From Mariannaea sp. PMI_226 (lineage: Eukaryota > Ascomycota > Sordariomycetes > Hypocreales > Nectriaceae): DNA of 64,000 nt. Numbering within the stretch: position 1 is the stretch's first letter; each line of letters opens with the position of its first letter. The notes under the pieces are model-generated. The model searched no databases, was not told where the DNA came from, and was given only the letters and a program-made list of their open reading frames with translations. Location of the stretch: assembly GCA_024336345.1 (NCBI GenBank), contig JANFOG010000003.1:688501-752500 (forward strand). The letters are read 5' to 3'. Positions 24,655 to 36,505 of the stretch are shown here, piece after piece. The translations under genes and the position numbers were made by a program.

Positions 24655-26040
24655 TCAAGGCTCCTTCTTAGGCTCCATGCTTTCGTCGCCGTCATTGCTT
24701 CGAGCATCGGCGTTATCGGTGTTGTTGGCTCCTTCACGAGGTTTTCCTTCACAACCCTTGACAAGTCGATGCCTCTGTATATCCTGTTAGTACCGTATCC
24801 ATAGTTTTTGTATTGGTCCAAAGAGACAGGTGCGTACCTTGAGAGCATCCTTTCGCGAGAAGCTCTTACTACAGAAAGTGCATGGGAAAGGCTTGACAGC
24901 CAAGTGAATCCTCTTGTGTCGCTTCAGGTCGTGATTTCGGCTGAACGACTGGACACACTGATCGCATTTGAAGGGCCGCTCTGATTGTGGAGGAGGATGC
25001 TGTCCTCCGTACATCATTGGGTGCGAACCATATCCAGGGACTGATACGCCAGGAATCATGGTCATCTGAGCTCCGGGCTGATGAACATTCGACAAGACAG
25101 AGGCACCCATGGCTGGGAGAGACTGGTACGAATACCGGTAGCCAAGAGGAGGGGCCATTCCCGAGCCTTGTGGAGGAGAGATCGAGGACAAGCCTCGGGA
25201 GAGGGAGCCTGAGGTCGAGGGCGAATGTTGACTAGCAGAGGAGTGTGTGGTATAAGCCGGAAAGCTGGACTGCTGAGTCGAAGAGGTGGTGTAGTAATTT
25301 GAGGGAGCCGAAGGTCGAGTATGCGTATATGAATCAACATGGGCCGAAGCAGTGGAAGGAGCGGGAGGTTGTGTAGAAATAGGCGTTGAAGAAAGACCAG
25401 ATGGGCCAGTCTGACCGGCAGAGCCGCTGTTGGAGATGGAGGTCTGAAAGGGCTGCTGGATATCGCCGTATGGGGGAGGAGGGAGAACCTCACCTCCTGT
25501 GGCTGGAGATTGGGAGCTTCGCGGATCTCTAAACGGCGACGGTTGTTGAATGCCGGCAACAGGAGAGGTAAAGATGGAAGTTCGTCCAAAGTGATGGCTC
25601 AGAGGAGGCTGCGGAGCAGCTGCGGAACTGACAGTGTAGGAGGAGTTTCCGGGGGTGGGCCAAGATCCGTGGACTTGGCCATACGAATACTGCATGCCGG
25701 CTGGTGCTTGGGAGCCTTGGGAGCTGCCCGTATTGACACTGGAAAGGCTAGGGCTCAGACCGTCGCTGGCTCCTGGCGAAGGGGTCAGAACACTGGGAGA
25801 AGGAGAACGACGGGTATCGGGAAAGGAACCAGGTAAGGGGAGATAAGAGGGTGGTGAATAGGAGGAAAACCCAACCGGAGCGGAATCGAGTGAGGTATGG
25901 AAGATGCCGCCCGGAAGGGGAGGGTAGAGGGGATATTTGGCCATACTTGGAACGTCCGCGGTGGGAGGAGGTAGAGAAAAGGCAGGTAGTGCGCCTGCTG
26001 CAGGGCGACGGGACGTGAAACTTGTGGCCGTCTCCATCAT
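24655..26040 (-). CDS. C2H2-type zinc-finger transcription factor
   Basis: Exons on the minus strand are 26040-24838 and 24774-24655, joined across a 63-nt intron (GTACGC donor, GTACTAACAG branch region, ATACAG acceptor), giving 440 residues. Residues 1 to about 350 are rich in Ser, Pro, Gln and Tyr, typical of a disordered activation region. Finger 1 uses C359, C362, H375 and H379. Finger 2 uses C387, C390, H403 and C409, making it C2HC rather than C2H2. The linker (LAVKPFP) and the RNHDLKRHKRIH helix fit a fungal DNA-binding pair related to stress or development regulators. The intron falls inside finger 2, after K401. The short tail is acidic with a few lysines. Two in-frame ATGs open the frame (26040, 26037). 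I cannot name the orthologue. Confidence 0.88.
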
Positions 26041-29000
26041 GGTGATAGAAATGCTTTGAGCTGTTGTGATGAGTGACGGTGTTACTTGGTGGGTGTTGGT
26101 TCAGCTCCGTAGGTTGTGCTATGTGATGGTGCCGCCTTTATTGCTTCCTGGACCAGGGTTTTGTCTCTGCTTCGATGGATAAGGGGCTTATGCAGAGAGA
26201 GCGATATATAATAATAATCTTCTCCCTTCCTAAAGCGCGTGGTGGTGCAAGGTGTTTTGGTTGTTGCGCCCGCTTAGCTATAGATAGAGATTGTACGGAA
26301 AGGACTGGTTTGGTAGTGATGGGACACCTTCAGGTTTCGTGCTATGGATGCTGATTTTGAAGCTGTGTGTTGTGACGGATAATTTCGACAAGAGGGACAG
26401 ACAGAAACATAAGAACAGAACGGCGTATGTAGCTGGTGATATACACAAGATAATTTGGTTCCTTAGATATGTAGAGCAGGAGAGCGCTCTCTCTCTCTGT
26501 GACTGAAGTGAAGTGAGAAGTTGTGGACTTGTGGCGGCTGTGTCCCGTTGCCTAGGCGCAGATGGCTGGTCTTGCTTCCGGCAAAGGCGTTGTGTCGAGT
26601 AATATACGTCGTCGGGATGGGCGGTGATCAACCACACCAAGAGGACGAGGGCCGGGGGGCCGCAAAGCTTCTTCTATTATACACGGCTGGGCTTTGGTGG
26701 TGGAGGTGGTGGAGGTGGAGATGGAGCTTCGTCGAGGCTGGATCGGAGTCTGCAAGGTTAAAAAAAAAGTGTCGGACCACACCGATGGTCTGGAAATGGC
26801 AAGCTCAAACTCAAATCCGGGAAATAGCAAAGGAGCGACCGATAGACCCAAAAGCCAAGCGTCCGGAGCCGTCGAATTGAGGAAGAAAGTTCTGAGGGAC
26901 AGAGTTGGCGAGAGGTTACGATGAATGGAATTGAATGGGGGATGGCAATGGTGATGGGGGGCGAGGGGCCGTCAGTGGTTTTGGGCTTTTTCGGCTGTCG
27001 TCGATTGGGAGAGAGCCAGTCGCACTCAATAAGGTTTGGAGTTCAAGTGGCGCCCTTTGGCGTCTTTGGCGCAATATGTATATCTTTTTGGGGCCTTTCC
27101 CAGGGCTGGTTCAGGGCCTTTTCTTGCTTGCACTCCCAGTGATTTCGACGCTCCTGTCATTGCTACCTATCTGAAGTACGAAGTACCGGACTACTTCTTG
27201 GCCTAGTCCAGCTGCTTTTTTTTTTCTTTTTTCTCTCTTGTCTTCACTCCTTGACCCCATCGCACCCCTCCCCACACCCCCCAAAGTCCACTTCAGCATC
27301 CAATGGTTATCCACCTGCACCTGCACCTGGACTTGCACTTGGGCCCGCCCACCCCACTCCCCTTAACGTTTGCGTGCACGCCTGCACGGCTGGGCTTCCC
27401 ATCCCCCTGCAGCTGCAGCCTCTGGCACTTGCGCTGCTGCGTAGGACCAAGGACTGCCCCACACACAGCCTCAAGCCCGCCCACACCCTTGTCGCCTCCA
27501 GAGCCAGGATCACGCCCTCCCCCTGGTTAGATTCTGGTGGAGAGGGCGTAGCACATCTTCCCAGTAACGTTAGCGGATTTTCTTTTTAGTTAGCGCAGCC
27601 TAAGAGGGAGGGGGGCCCTGCTGGGACGGGATCTCCATACCCAGGACGCCAGGCTCCAAATCCCGACTAGCTTGGGAGGGCTGAAGCATCCAATGGACCC
27701 AGCTGCTGGAGCATATGGAGCTCCCACGGGCCATAGGAGCATGAAAGCTGAATGGAAAGCAGGGTCTGTGACATCTTGAGCCAATTGATGGACATATATT
27801 GCGGAGGAATCAACCCGACTTGAAGGACATCGCAAGCCGAGCTTGCCTAATAAAGCATCGAATTGCGGATACTGTTACTCAAAGAAATAAGTTACGTTTT
27901 TTTTTTTGCGTGTGTTATAGACTACTAGTCCGGAGTATATAGAAAATCAGATGCGAGCGAGTGGAGATGCTGGAGAGTATAGACGGCGCGAAGCAAAAAA
28001 AACAAAACAGAAACCCAAAGGGAAAACCCAAAACAGTTGAGCAGCATCGAACAACCACCACCACCACCAAAACCGCAGCAAAGTGCAGCCACCACTCCTT
28101 TCTATTCACCGGTTCAGTTATTTTTATTTTTTATTTTTGGCTTTCCCTCCATCTTATCTACCATCTATCGAAAGTCAACAGAGCTGGAAACAGATAGGCA
28201 GACTTGGTGTCCGAATGATGGGAGGGGGGGCAGAGGGGAAATGAACAGGCAATGAATTGAAAGGGACTTGTCTGACACGGACAGTGCAACCTCTCCTCTA
28301 GAAGGGCGTGAATCTATTTCGGCCACCATGAAATGTAAGAGAGTACGCGTGTTCATGTAACCGGCACCAGCCGAAGTAAACACCATGAGAGAAAACCTCC
28401 AAGGACGAGAACAGCATTGAGAGGGGGGACTTTCCCCCCACCAAAAACGAAGTCAGTGTGGAAGATCAAAGCGGCGGAGGTCAGTCATTGGAAGGGGCAT
28501 GAAAAGCAACTCAAGGTAAAGCAGGTTGGCCATGTATATCGCCTTGTACCGAAACGAGCTACTTGTTGATTGTGCTGCCATTGAAATGCCCATGGCAACT
28601 CACTGGCATCATTGTAAGTGATGTCGTGTGCTTGAGTAGCCAGAGGGAACAGCTCACAGTCATGAAAACCTGTCTTATGGCCTCATCTCAGTCACACTGG
28701 CTTCCTTTTTCCCGCTTTCTTTTTTTACCCGCTATACTAATGTCTCTCATCTCAAGCCAAATCTATCCTATTTTCCACGAGTGCCACCCGGTAGAGTGAC
28801 AGTGTCTCTCTAGGTGCATACTCCTCCCCCATCTGGTTCTTCCCAAGACATGCTTCCCCCCCTCCTCTTCCTCTGCATGGCTGGATCAGATCGGGAACTT
28901 GGGCTTGGTGGCAGGACGCCTCAATAGCCGAAACAATCGGCACAGGACGCAAGTCATCAAACGCCTCTATTTTTTCTTTTCTATTTTCCTCTATCGCCTG

Positions 29001-29847
29001 TCACTTGCGGTCTGGATCTCGAGGCTGGGTCTAGTCCTTTCATTGTAAAATTAAAGCCTGCGCCGTCATGATCATCGTTTTTCGGCGGTGGCTGACAGGG
29101 CTGCATTTGCCTTGTGTGTTTGTGGCATGTCTACGGAGTACTAAATTGTTGAATACTTGGTCTAGTTTAGCTAGAAACGATAAGTTATTGATACCATAGA
29201 ATGGTGGGCTGAATTGTGAGTCCTAGAAGTCAGGGTCCTGGGGGATGCCTTGGCACGATTCATGGGCGTGGATTTGCACAATGTATATGTGAATGCTCGT
29301 CAACTGAGTCAAACAAAACAGCGCACAATACCATTCCAAGGGTGGCCCAAGCAGCTGGGTTCTTGTTTTCTCCTCATGGAATGAATAGCCCCCTTTTCCT
29401 GGTGTAACATGCTTTAGTCAGAGAGGAAGAGGCCCTCCAGCAGACAATAGGATTGGCAAGCCATTTATTACTACTTCGGATGATGGCAATGAGAATGTCT
29501 AAGCTGGGTTGGTCTGGCCCTGCCCCGAATGTTTCAAGCTTGCTTAGTGTGAAATACATACGTAGGAGACACCTACGAGGCGGACGCAAATGATTTGAAG
29601 ATTCAGGCTACGGTATTAGCAAGAATACAAACTACAATGTGTACATAGTTTGCTAACTATGTCGAGGAGGGCCATGTCACGCGGATAAGCTCGCCGACCA
29701 ACGCGTTTCCAACCATGTTTGTTGAAATTGTCAGCCCAATCCGGGCCTGTGCGTTTTGCTTTCCGGCAGCTGGCGAGACGCGCACGCCTTGGAGGGATCG
29801 ATAAGCTCGCACTGCCTGGCGAGGCCACCAACACGCGGCAGTCGACG

Positions 29848-29865
29848 AAAAAAAAAAAAAAAAAA
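29848..29865. repeat. poly(A) homopolymer, 18 bases
   Basis: An uninterrupted A run in noncoding DNA with no coding sequence next to it. Confidence 0.9.
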
Positions 29866-32800
29866 GGCGACAAAGGGCTCACCGACCTCAGAAAATAGAC
29901 CAGTCGGGTTGCAGAGCTCGGTAACTAATACTTGTCTATATCAGTAGCGCAGCTGGCGGTGCGCACCCAAGGACGCTCACAGCCCCTGCTGCGTAGCGCA
30001 TTTTGTTGATATTTGTGTCCCCCCTTCCTTGCCTTGTTTGCCCTTTGGAAACCGAAAATAGGAGACCTAGTGGCCAAAACGAGACATATTAACAAGCAGA
30101 TTACGTCCTGGAAGGTTCCGAACCCCAGAACCCAGTTATCGGTGGGGGAGTCGGAAAGATTGGAAATGTCATGTCATGTAATCTTATGGCCAATCGGCGG
30201 CTGAGAAGAGAAGAGTACAATCAAAGCTTACAATGAGAAAGAGAGTGTGTGTGATGAATTTCGTAAATATCCTCCGTACAGTTACGAGATTATCATGCAC
30301 CCTCCTTCCAGCCCATTCATTGCCACCTGAGTGCTTCCTGGGTGGGTGCTATCAACACACATCGACAGATGACCCTACCGTCATTCTATGTCACATTCAC
30401 TCAGTTTTAAGCCGCGAAAAGAACGCTTATTGAAACTCGCCAAGGACTCCAACATGAAGCAGGAAAGTTTCGTCAATAAGCGAAGCTTTGCTGGAGGGGA
30501 AAGGGGTGAGGGAGTAGGAATAAGAAAATAATCCCCCTTACTAACGAAGTCGGAACTACAGTTGAAAACACTGCCCTCTGGTGAGATGCTTATTCTTTTC
30601 TCACATGCTCCGTATTACTCTCTGCACCTTGCTCCTGTACGCGAAAAATGATTATGCCTTGAGCCAGGAACCCTGGAACCCCAAAGATTTGATATGCTAG
30701 GGTGCTTTACTTGGACGCAGTCGGTCAATATTATTGCTCTTGTCATCAATGCGCCGTGCATCAAGCGCTGGACTCACAGCTTACACAACACGCAATGTCA
30801 TCCAAATCTCTGCATTGAATCTTGTCCTTCTCACATCGGGTCCAGCTTTTCATGCCCGTTCTTTTTCTTTCCTTTTTATCATGTCTCAGAACTCAGCTTC
30901 GACAGGTCCATGCCGGAAACAGTACCCACTCATCTTAAGTTGTGATGGACGACGCCGAAGCCATTCATTAGCGGAGATACGATACGAGCGAACACACAAT
31001 ACGATACGCATTGGGGGGTCACGGAGAATTCCGTACGCTTGGGATGTAATCCGGGTTTTTTTTTTATTAAATTAGCAATGAGGAAGTCACATTCGTCAAC
31101 ACAGTAATACGGTACGTAGTTGCATAAATCACAGCTCCAACACATAAAATCAACACAACTTGGTGTTGACACCATCACACCAACAGGCAGCGGCTTTACC
31201 TTCTTCTTGGAAACCCTTCCTGTTGGTACACTGGAGGCTGTGGGCTTCTTTTCAACCCCTGATCCCTTGCAGATAATCCCAATGCAGAGCAAAGATCCAC
31301 CTCGAAAAGAAAAGAAAACAAGGACATGGGTCTCCCTGTGTGCGCATTAGCATTCCCCGGAGTTGAATGCAGGTGGCCTGCCTCAAAATTTTCAACTGTT
31401 GACCAATCTGCTACATAATACGGAGTAATGAATAGTTAGCCTTTTTCTTTTCCTTCCCATCCAAGAAGTAGGCGTTTTCTCTCTCAACTCGTCCTTTGCG
31501 TGCTTGAAGTTCGCTTAGTCTGGGGTTTTGGTCTATCCTCGCACGAAGTGGAGGTTGAAGGCAGCGTCGATCACTTTACCGGCGATCGTCACTGTGCATC
31601 TCCTCCCGTGGTTTTATCCGAGTGTCTAAATATTTGGCAGACTCCTTATTTACACATGGAGCATGGCATTGCCATTAGCCCCTTGTTGCTGACTGCAATC
31701 CTTCATTGCCCTAGCATGCCCAGTCCTGGTTCCGGTGCCGGCCTTCCCCCTCCTATCCCCTGCTGTCCCAAGTCAATTGTCAGGCTTACCAGAGATGCAC
31801 ACGCCCCCCTTCATTGCGCAAACAAATTAATACCAAAGATCAATGAACCCAAGTCCCAGGGGAAGCACAGAGACGATTACCCGACGCTGGGTCCATCACT
31901 TCAAGCAATTGCTGCAACAGTCTTACGGATGAGATGAGATGCATCCCCATCCCCTCCCCCCCTCCCCCTCGTCACCCACACATGGCACATTGGGGCTGCT
32001 GCTCTTTGGGAAACGCCCTTCCGCAGCCATGGACGGAGAGCCTCAAGCCATCCATAGCCGACCCAGGTCTTTGGGGAACGCGTCCGCAGAAAGAAGAAAA
32101 AATGAGGCGCTCAACTCCCGTCTGGGCGACGCTTAATTTGCGTGACAACATCCACCACCATCCCCTGCTTTGCAACCCTCCCGTTCGTTCATCGACAGGG
32201 CGAGACGTCTACCCCCTTGCTCATTCGTGCAGTCTAGGACTAACTTTGATCTTGAGCGCTGGAATGAAAGAAGAGCTGTAATGAGGTCGAGATTCTGCGG
32301 TTGAGTTTCATCAATGACCAGGTTTATCGTTTCTCAATTTCTCTCAACCTTTCGCAGGCCACACCGGTCTGTTTTCGTGCTAGTCAATCATTCAACTTCT
32401 ATGTCGGCGTATCCGGAGAGTGTCGCATTCAAGCAACAATAGTTATCCAGAACCGGCTGCAGCCCCAATCGTCTGCAGTAACCCTCTCACACACGCGCAC
32501 ACTCACACACACAAGTCAGAGTGGGGGTGTCCCCTCTGAACGTCCAGTAAGCGACCATTCCAAGAAACAGCTGCGTGGCATGAGTCACCTCGATCTGGCA
32601 TAGCCTGACCTTCAGCTATTCCCCGTCGCTCCAATAGACTCGGGCCGGAATGATCTGCTCATGGAACCCCCCTGCCCCAGTGAACACACTCTCACACGCA
32701 CCACCCGCGATCGCCCATTTCGGACCCCACGTCTGCTGCGCGCCCGAGGCTTGGCGGACTCCCCTCCCCTGTTTTTTTCTTTCTTCTCAATTTCGGAGAG

Positions 32801-34582
32801 AGGAGGAGACACATTTTGTGGGTGATTGTTTTACTGTCTAAGAACGCATGTTTCGGTATGTGCAACCAACAGAAGTTAACACCGGACTCTGCCGTGCATT
32901 TTTACTTATGATGAATATGCCAGTGGCAAATCCCAGAGGATACTACTAGCCTCTTAGGTTGAACCTCCGAGAGCTGTGAGTCCTCCAAATAAGACGCATC
33001 ATGGCAATGCTCTGCGAGGAACAAAGAACCTATGAGACTACTCCCATATACACACCTAGGCAGCTCCTCCGTACATCATACCAACTACACGAGTCTTTGG
33101 TTGACTTCTGGGTGGCTTCACACGTCATTCATTCGCGTCTTGGCACGTCGTCGAGCCAGCGGAGCATGGTCCTGGTCCTGGTCTGGTGTCAGAAGTTTGT
33201 TTTCGACGAAAGTCCAAAGCAGGCCATCCAACTGACACGCTAGGGTTAGCTCTCGCTTTGGAACTGCCGGCACCTACTTGCCAATGATTACTGTGCATTT
33301 AGTAGGCCCAATTCAAGCAATACGGGGGGTTGCTTCGAAACGAGACTTTCCTTGACAATACGTTGGTGCTGAGCCCATCAATTGGAAGGGTTTCACAGTC
33401 CCCCTCCGTCATAGGGCGCCAGGCATGACGTACCTTCCTCTCGACACTCTGCGAACTGTTTGCATAATTGGTGCTAGTTAAGCCTTTCGGGCTAGAAATA
33501 GACCTGACTTGTTCCGTTCTCAAAGACGGGATGTGCCCTAATGTCATTGATCCAAATCTCCAATGGAAATCCTCCGCGGACATGCCCACCCCTCCGAAGA
33601 TGATCATAATTGCATCGTCAATAAACTGTAAATACAAACATGAATAGAACAATAACAAGAAAAGGAAAAAGAATGAGGTCCGCTACTCGAGGGGGTTGCA
33701 CGAGCTGAAAAGCCATGGGCACCATTTTGCCCATGGCTTGGGCGGGATCCAATATTCTGCACGACGGACGTGGCAGCCGCTGCGAAGTTCGGGCGCGTAC
33801 CGGGAAGCGCCCCGTAAGCCAACAGAACAGGCCAGCCATGGCAATCATGATGGCATGGCAGCCTCTTCCAACGGTTTGCCAACGGACGAATATGAGTACA
33901 CGATACGTCTGAGAACCATCGTCCTTGGCAACGAACTGATTTACTCGTCAACAAGGTATGGGTGGGAAGGCATTTTTCATCGAGCACACCACTGGGCAGC
34001 AAACGTCACGTCAATGACTTGCTAACGTCGATTGATTTGCTTGAACGCAAAGACTCGGCCTGCTCGGCAGACTGCGAGGGAGGAGTCAATAATCCGTCGT
34101 CCCCGTCATAATGCGTGCCAGGGCGAAGAAATTCAGGGTGGTGGGCCAGTGTAGTTGTCTCACCTGAACGATGGCATGGATGATGAGCCAGCATCGTGGG
34201 ACGTGCACCAACCAATTCTTCCCCAATTTTTCAACCAACAGGCCCGTGAGATGCTGTGTTCAATAAGTTTTGATTCCAGTGTCACGCTCTCAATGAAACT
34301 GAATAATCCGGTGTGGGACAATGCAAGCCACTCCATGCTCTTAAAAAAAAATGGCAAGCCTTCTAGCTATGATTTAGTCGATGCTTGCTGCCATTGCGTC
34401 GCGATGCTTTCGGTTGCTGATTCGCATCGAGTCTGCAAAGCAGGTAGCTAGTACTAATGCGTGGGTGTTATGGAGGTGCCGTGTTTGCATCACCGCGGGC
34501 CTGGTCTAGACTTCAGCTGAGGCATAACCCGGGCGTGGCCGCGAGACAGATGGATCTGTGCGGAGCTCTTTGTTGAAACAAA

Positions 34583-34595
34583 CCCCCCCCCCCCC
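34583..34595. repeat. poly(C) homopolymer, 13 bases
   Basis: An uninterrupted C run followed by a C/T-rich tract (CTTCCTCTCCC), in noncoding DNA. Confidence 0.9.
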
Positions 34596-36218
34596 TTCCT
34601 CTCCCAACTCTCTCCTCCTCCCTGCTCCTAAGACGCGCGCCAAAATATTTTGGGCCACTGTCCCTCAAAGCTCTGGAAAACCTTGCTTTTTGTGTAAACT
34701 TCATGCTCGCAGTGTCGTTTTCTCTTGCTGCTCTTCAAATGAAGTCGCTGTTGCGATGGTTGAAGGACGTCGGGACGACAACAAAATCCTGTGACAAGGT
34801 GAGAATTTATGGTATGGTCACAATCCACAAATCTCACGACCAGGTTCGATAACCATCAATCGATGAACAAGAATTAGTATTATGCTACTTCAAAACTCGA
34901 AATATCGTCTCCCTCCGTCCCTTTTTTGGGTAATGCGATTAAACGATTACTCTTTTAACTCAACTCTAGCATTAACATCAATAGTGATCATCTTTGTGGT
35001 CAACGGATGTTGTCCGTTAGTCTGTCCAGTTGAGTAGTGTTGAAGTACGTACAGTACCTGTTGGTTGGAAAATCAGAAGGCGAGACATTGTCACATGGCG
35101 ATACTCGTTTAACATTCCCCCATGCAGACAAGATCAGAAGTCTTGTCTTGCTCTTAATCTCACTCCTGCTTAGCTCAGGCGGAAGCAGCATTGAGCTGTC
35201 TAGGTTCATTCACTGTCTGATGCCAAATTATTGACCTTTCATCTTGGTGATTACGATATTGAATCAAAATTGACGATATGGATTCAAATATCAGAGTGTT
35301 CAATGGGATATAAGTGAAGGAGGGGTTGTACCATCGACCACTCCCGATGTTCACCGAGGCGCCGCAGTGGGCAGTTCTTACATCAAATTCTGAAGCGTGT
35401 CCGTGGACATAAAACAGACAATATTTACAACTCAACAGCAAAACAGCAGCACAATATCAGCATTCTACAAAATATGCACAATAACTCCTTAGCTCCATCC
35501 ACCAAGAGATCGATCCCAGGCGCTAGCCAATATGCATTTTGTCGAGAGCCCGGCTCAGGTTGGGCAGCGAAACGCGCCATCCCAAGCGTGGTATCTGCAT
35601 CGTCAACCTTGTCAAACGCCACGCATCTTATCGGCCTCGAGGTTTGTGCCACCCTTTTTAAATGTTCCCCATGCCCCTGGCTGGTGGTGGGCCTTGTCTA
35701 TGAAGCACTATTGGGATGTCAAGATTCCAGATCTCGTATCTATCTGGAGTTAGGAATGCAGTTGACATACGGAGTATTTTCAATACTAATCGATAGCAAT
35801 GGAGCGTGTACCCTTCTCTCCTGATAGAGAGTTTGAAGTAAAGCAGTACTGATTCGGACTTGTTTTCGAGATATTACATTTCTCACGTACTTCCAATTCT
35901 TGACCACTCAGATTCTATCGTGACATCAATTGCCACATCCAACGAAGAAGCTTTTTTGTAGCTCCCTTGTCAGAGCGTTGTGTCGATAATGCAGCTGTGC
36001 GCGGCAGCAAATGGAGATCTTCTGGGCAGTGGGTGAGCGGCATCTTTCACCTGGTCCTGCTTTGCAAGGGCAGACGACAAAGCCTTGCAGTATTCATATG
36101 TCGTCTCCATTCGTTGGAGGTGGGTGTCGGTGACGGGCGGCCAGTGCTTCACGCCTCAACCGGGCTGGCCCAACCTTATATGCGTGTAACTTATGAATCG
36201 TGCGACATTGAATGGGAG

Positions 36219-36505
36219 TCAAACCCAGGTTTCACCACATGACCAGGTATTAGCGTCAGCGAGGCTTTCCGGGTCAGCCTCCTCTACAAAGCCCAGGTCA
36301 TCCAGTTGCCTCAGCGCTTCGTCGGGGCCATCATCGAAGTGAAAAGCTCTCACGTGGTAACCATAAAAATGCCATACTTTATGCTTGACGTAAAGATATG
36401 ATAGTTTCCCTATGAAAGAACCTATTCCCATGAAAGGAAGGGGGTGCTGGTTATCAATTGGGATGCTTCCAAACACGATTTTTGTGTCGCCGTCGTACCG
36501 AGCCT
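36219..36505 (-). pseudogene. possible terminal exon or gene remnant, unknown family
   Basis: On the minus strand a frame runs from 36505 to the stop at 36219-36221. It is preceded by a branch-like CTAAC and a CTCTAG acceptor. The 95-residue translation has a balanced, folded-protein composition (RYDGDTKIVFGSIPIDN, then FHFDDGPDEALRQLDDLGF, ending WSCGETWV). No ATG opens it, and I could not find a convincing upstream exon, although a protein-like segment (LIGQTFGDASAKNKVVDY) ends on the same strand near 36785. It could be the last exon of an unrecognised gene, a relic, or chance. Confidence 0.25.

Noticed and set aside
31500..31937. 145-codon plus-strand frame in the gene-poor region
   Set aside because: No ATG at the start and no motif; composition follows the C/T-rich background.
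36219..36300. possible minus-strand tRNA (GGGTTTGACTCCCA T-arm-like end)
   Set aside because: Only the T arm fits; there is no paired acceptor and the rest reads as protein-like sequence.
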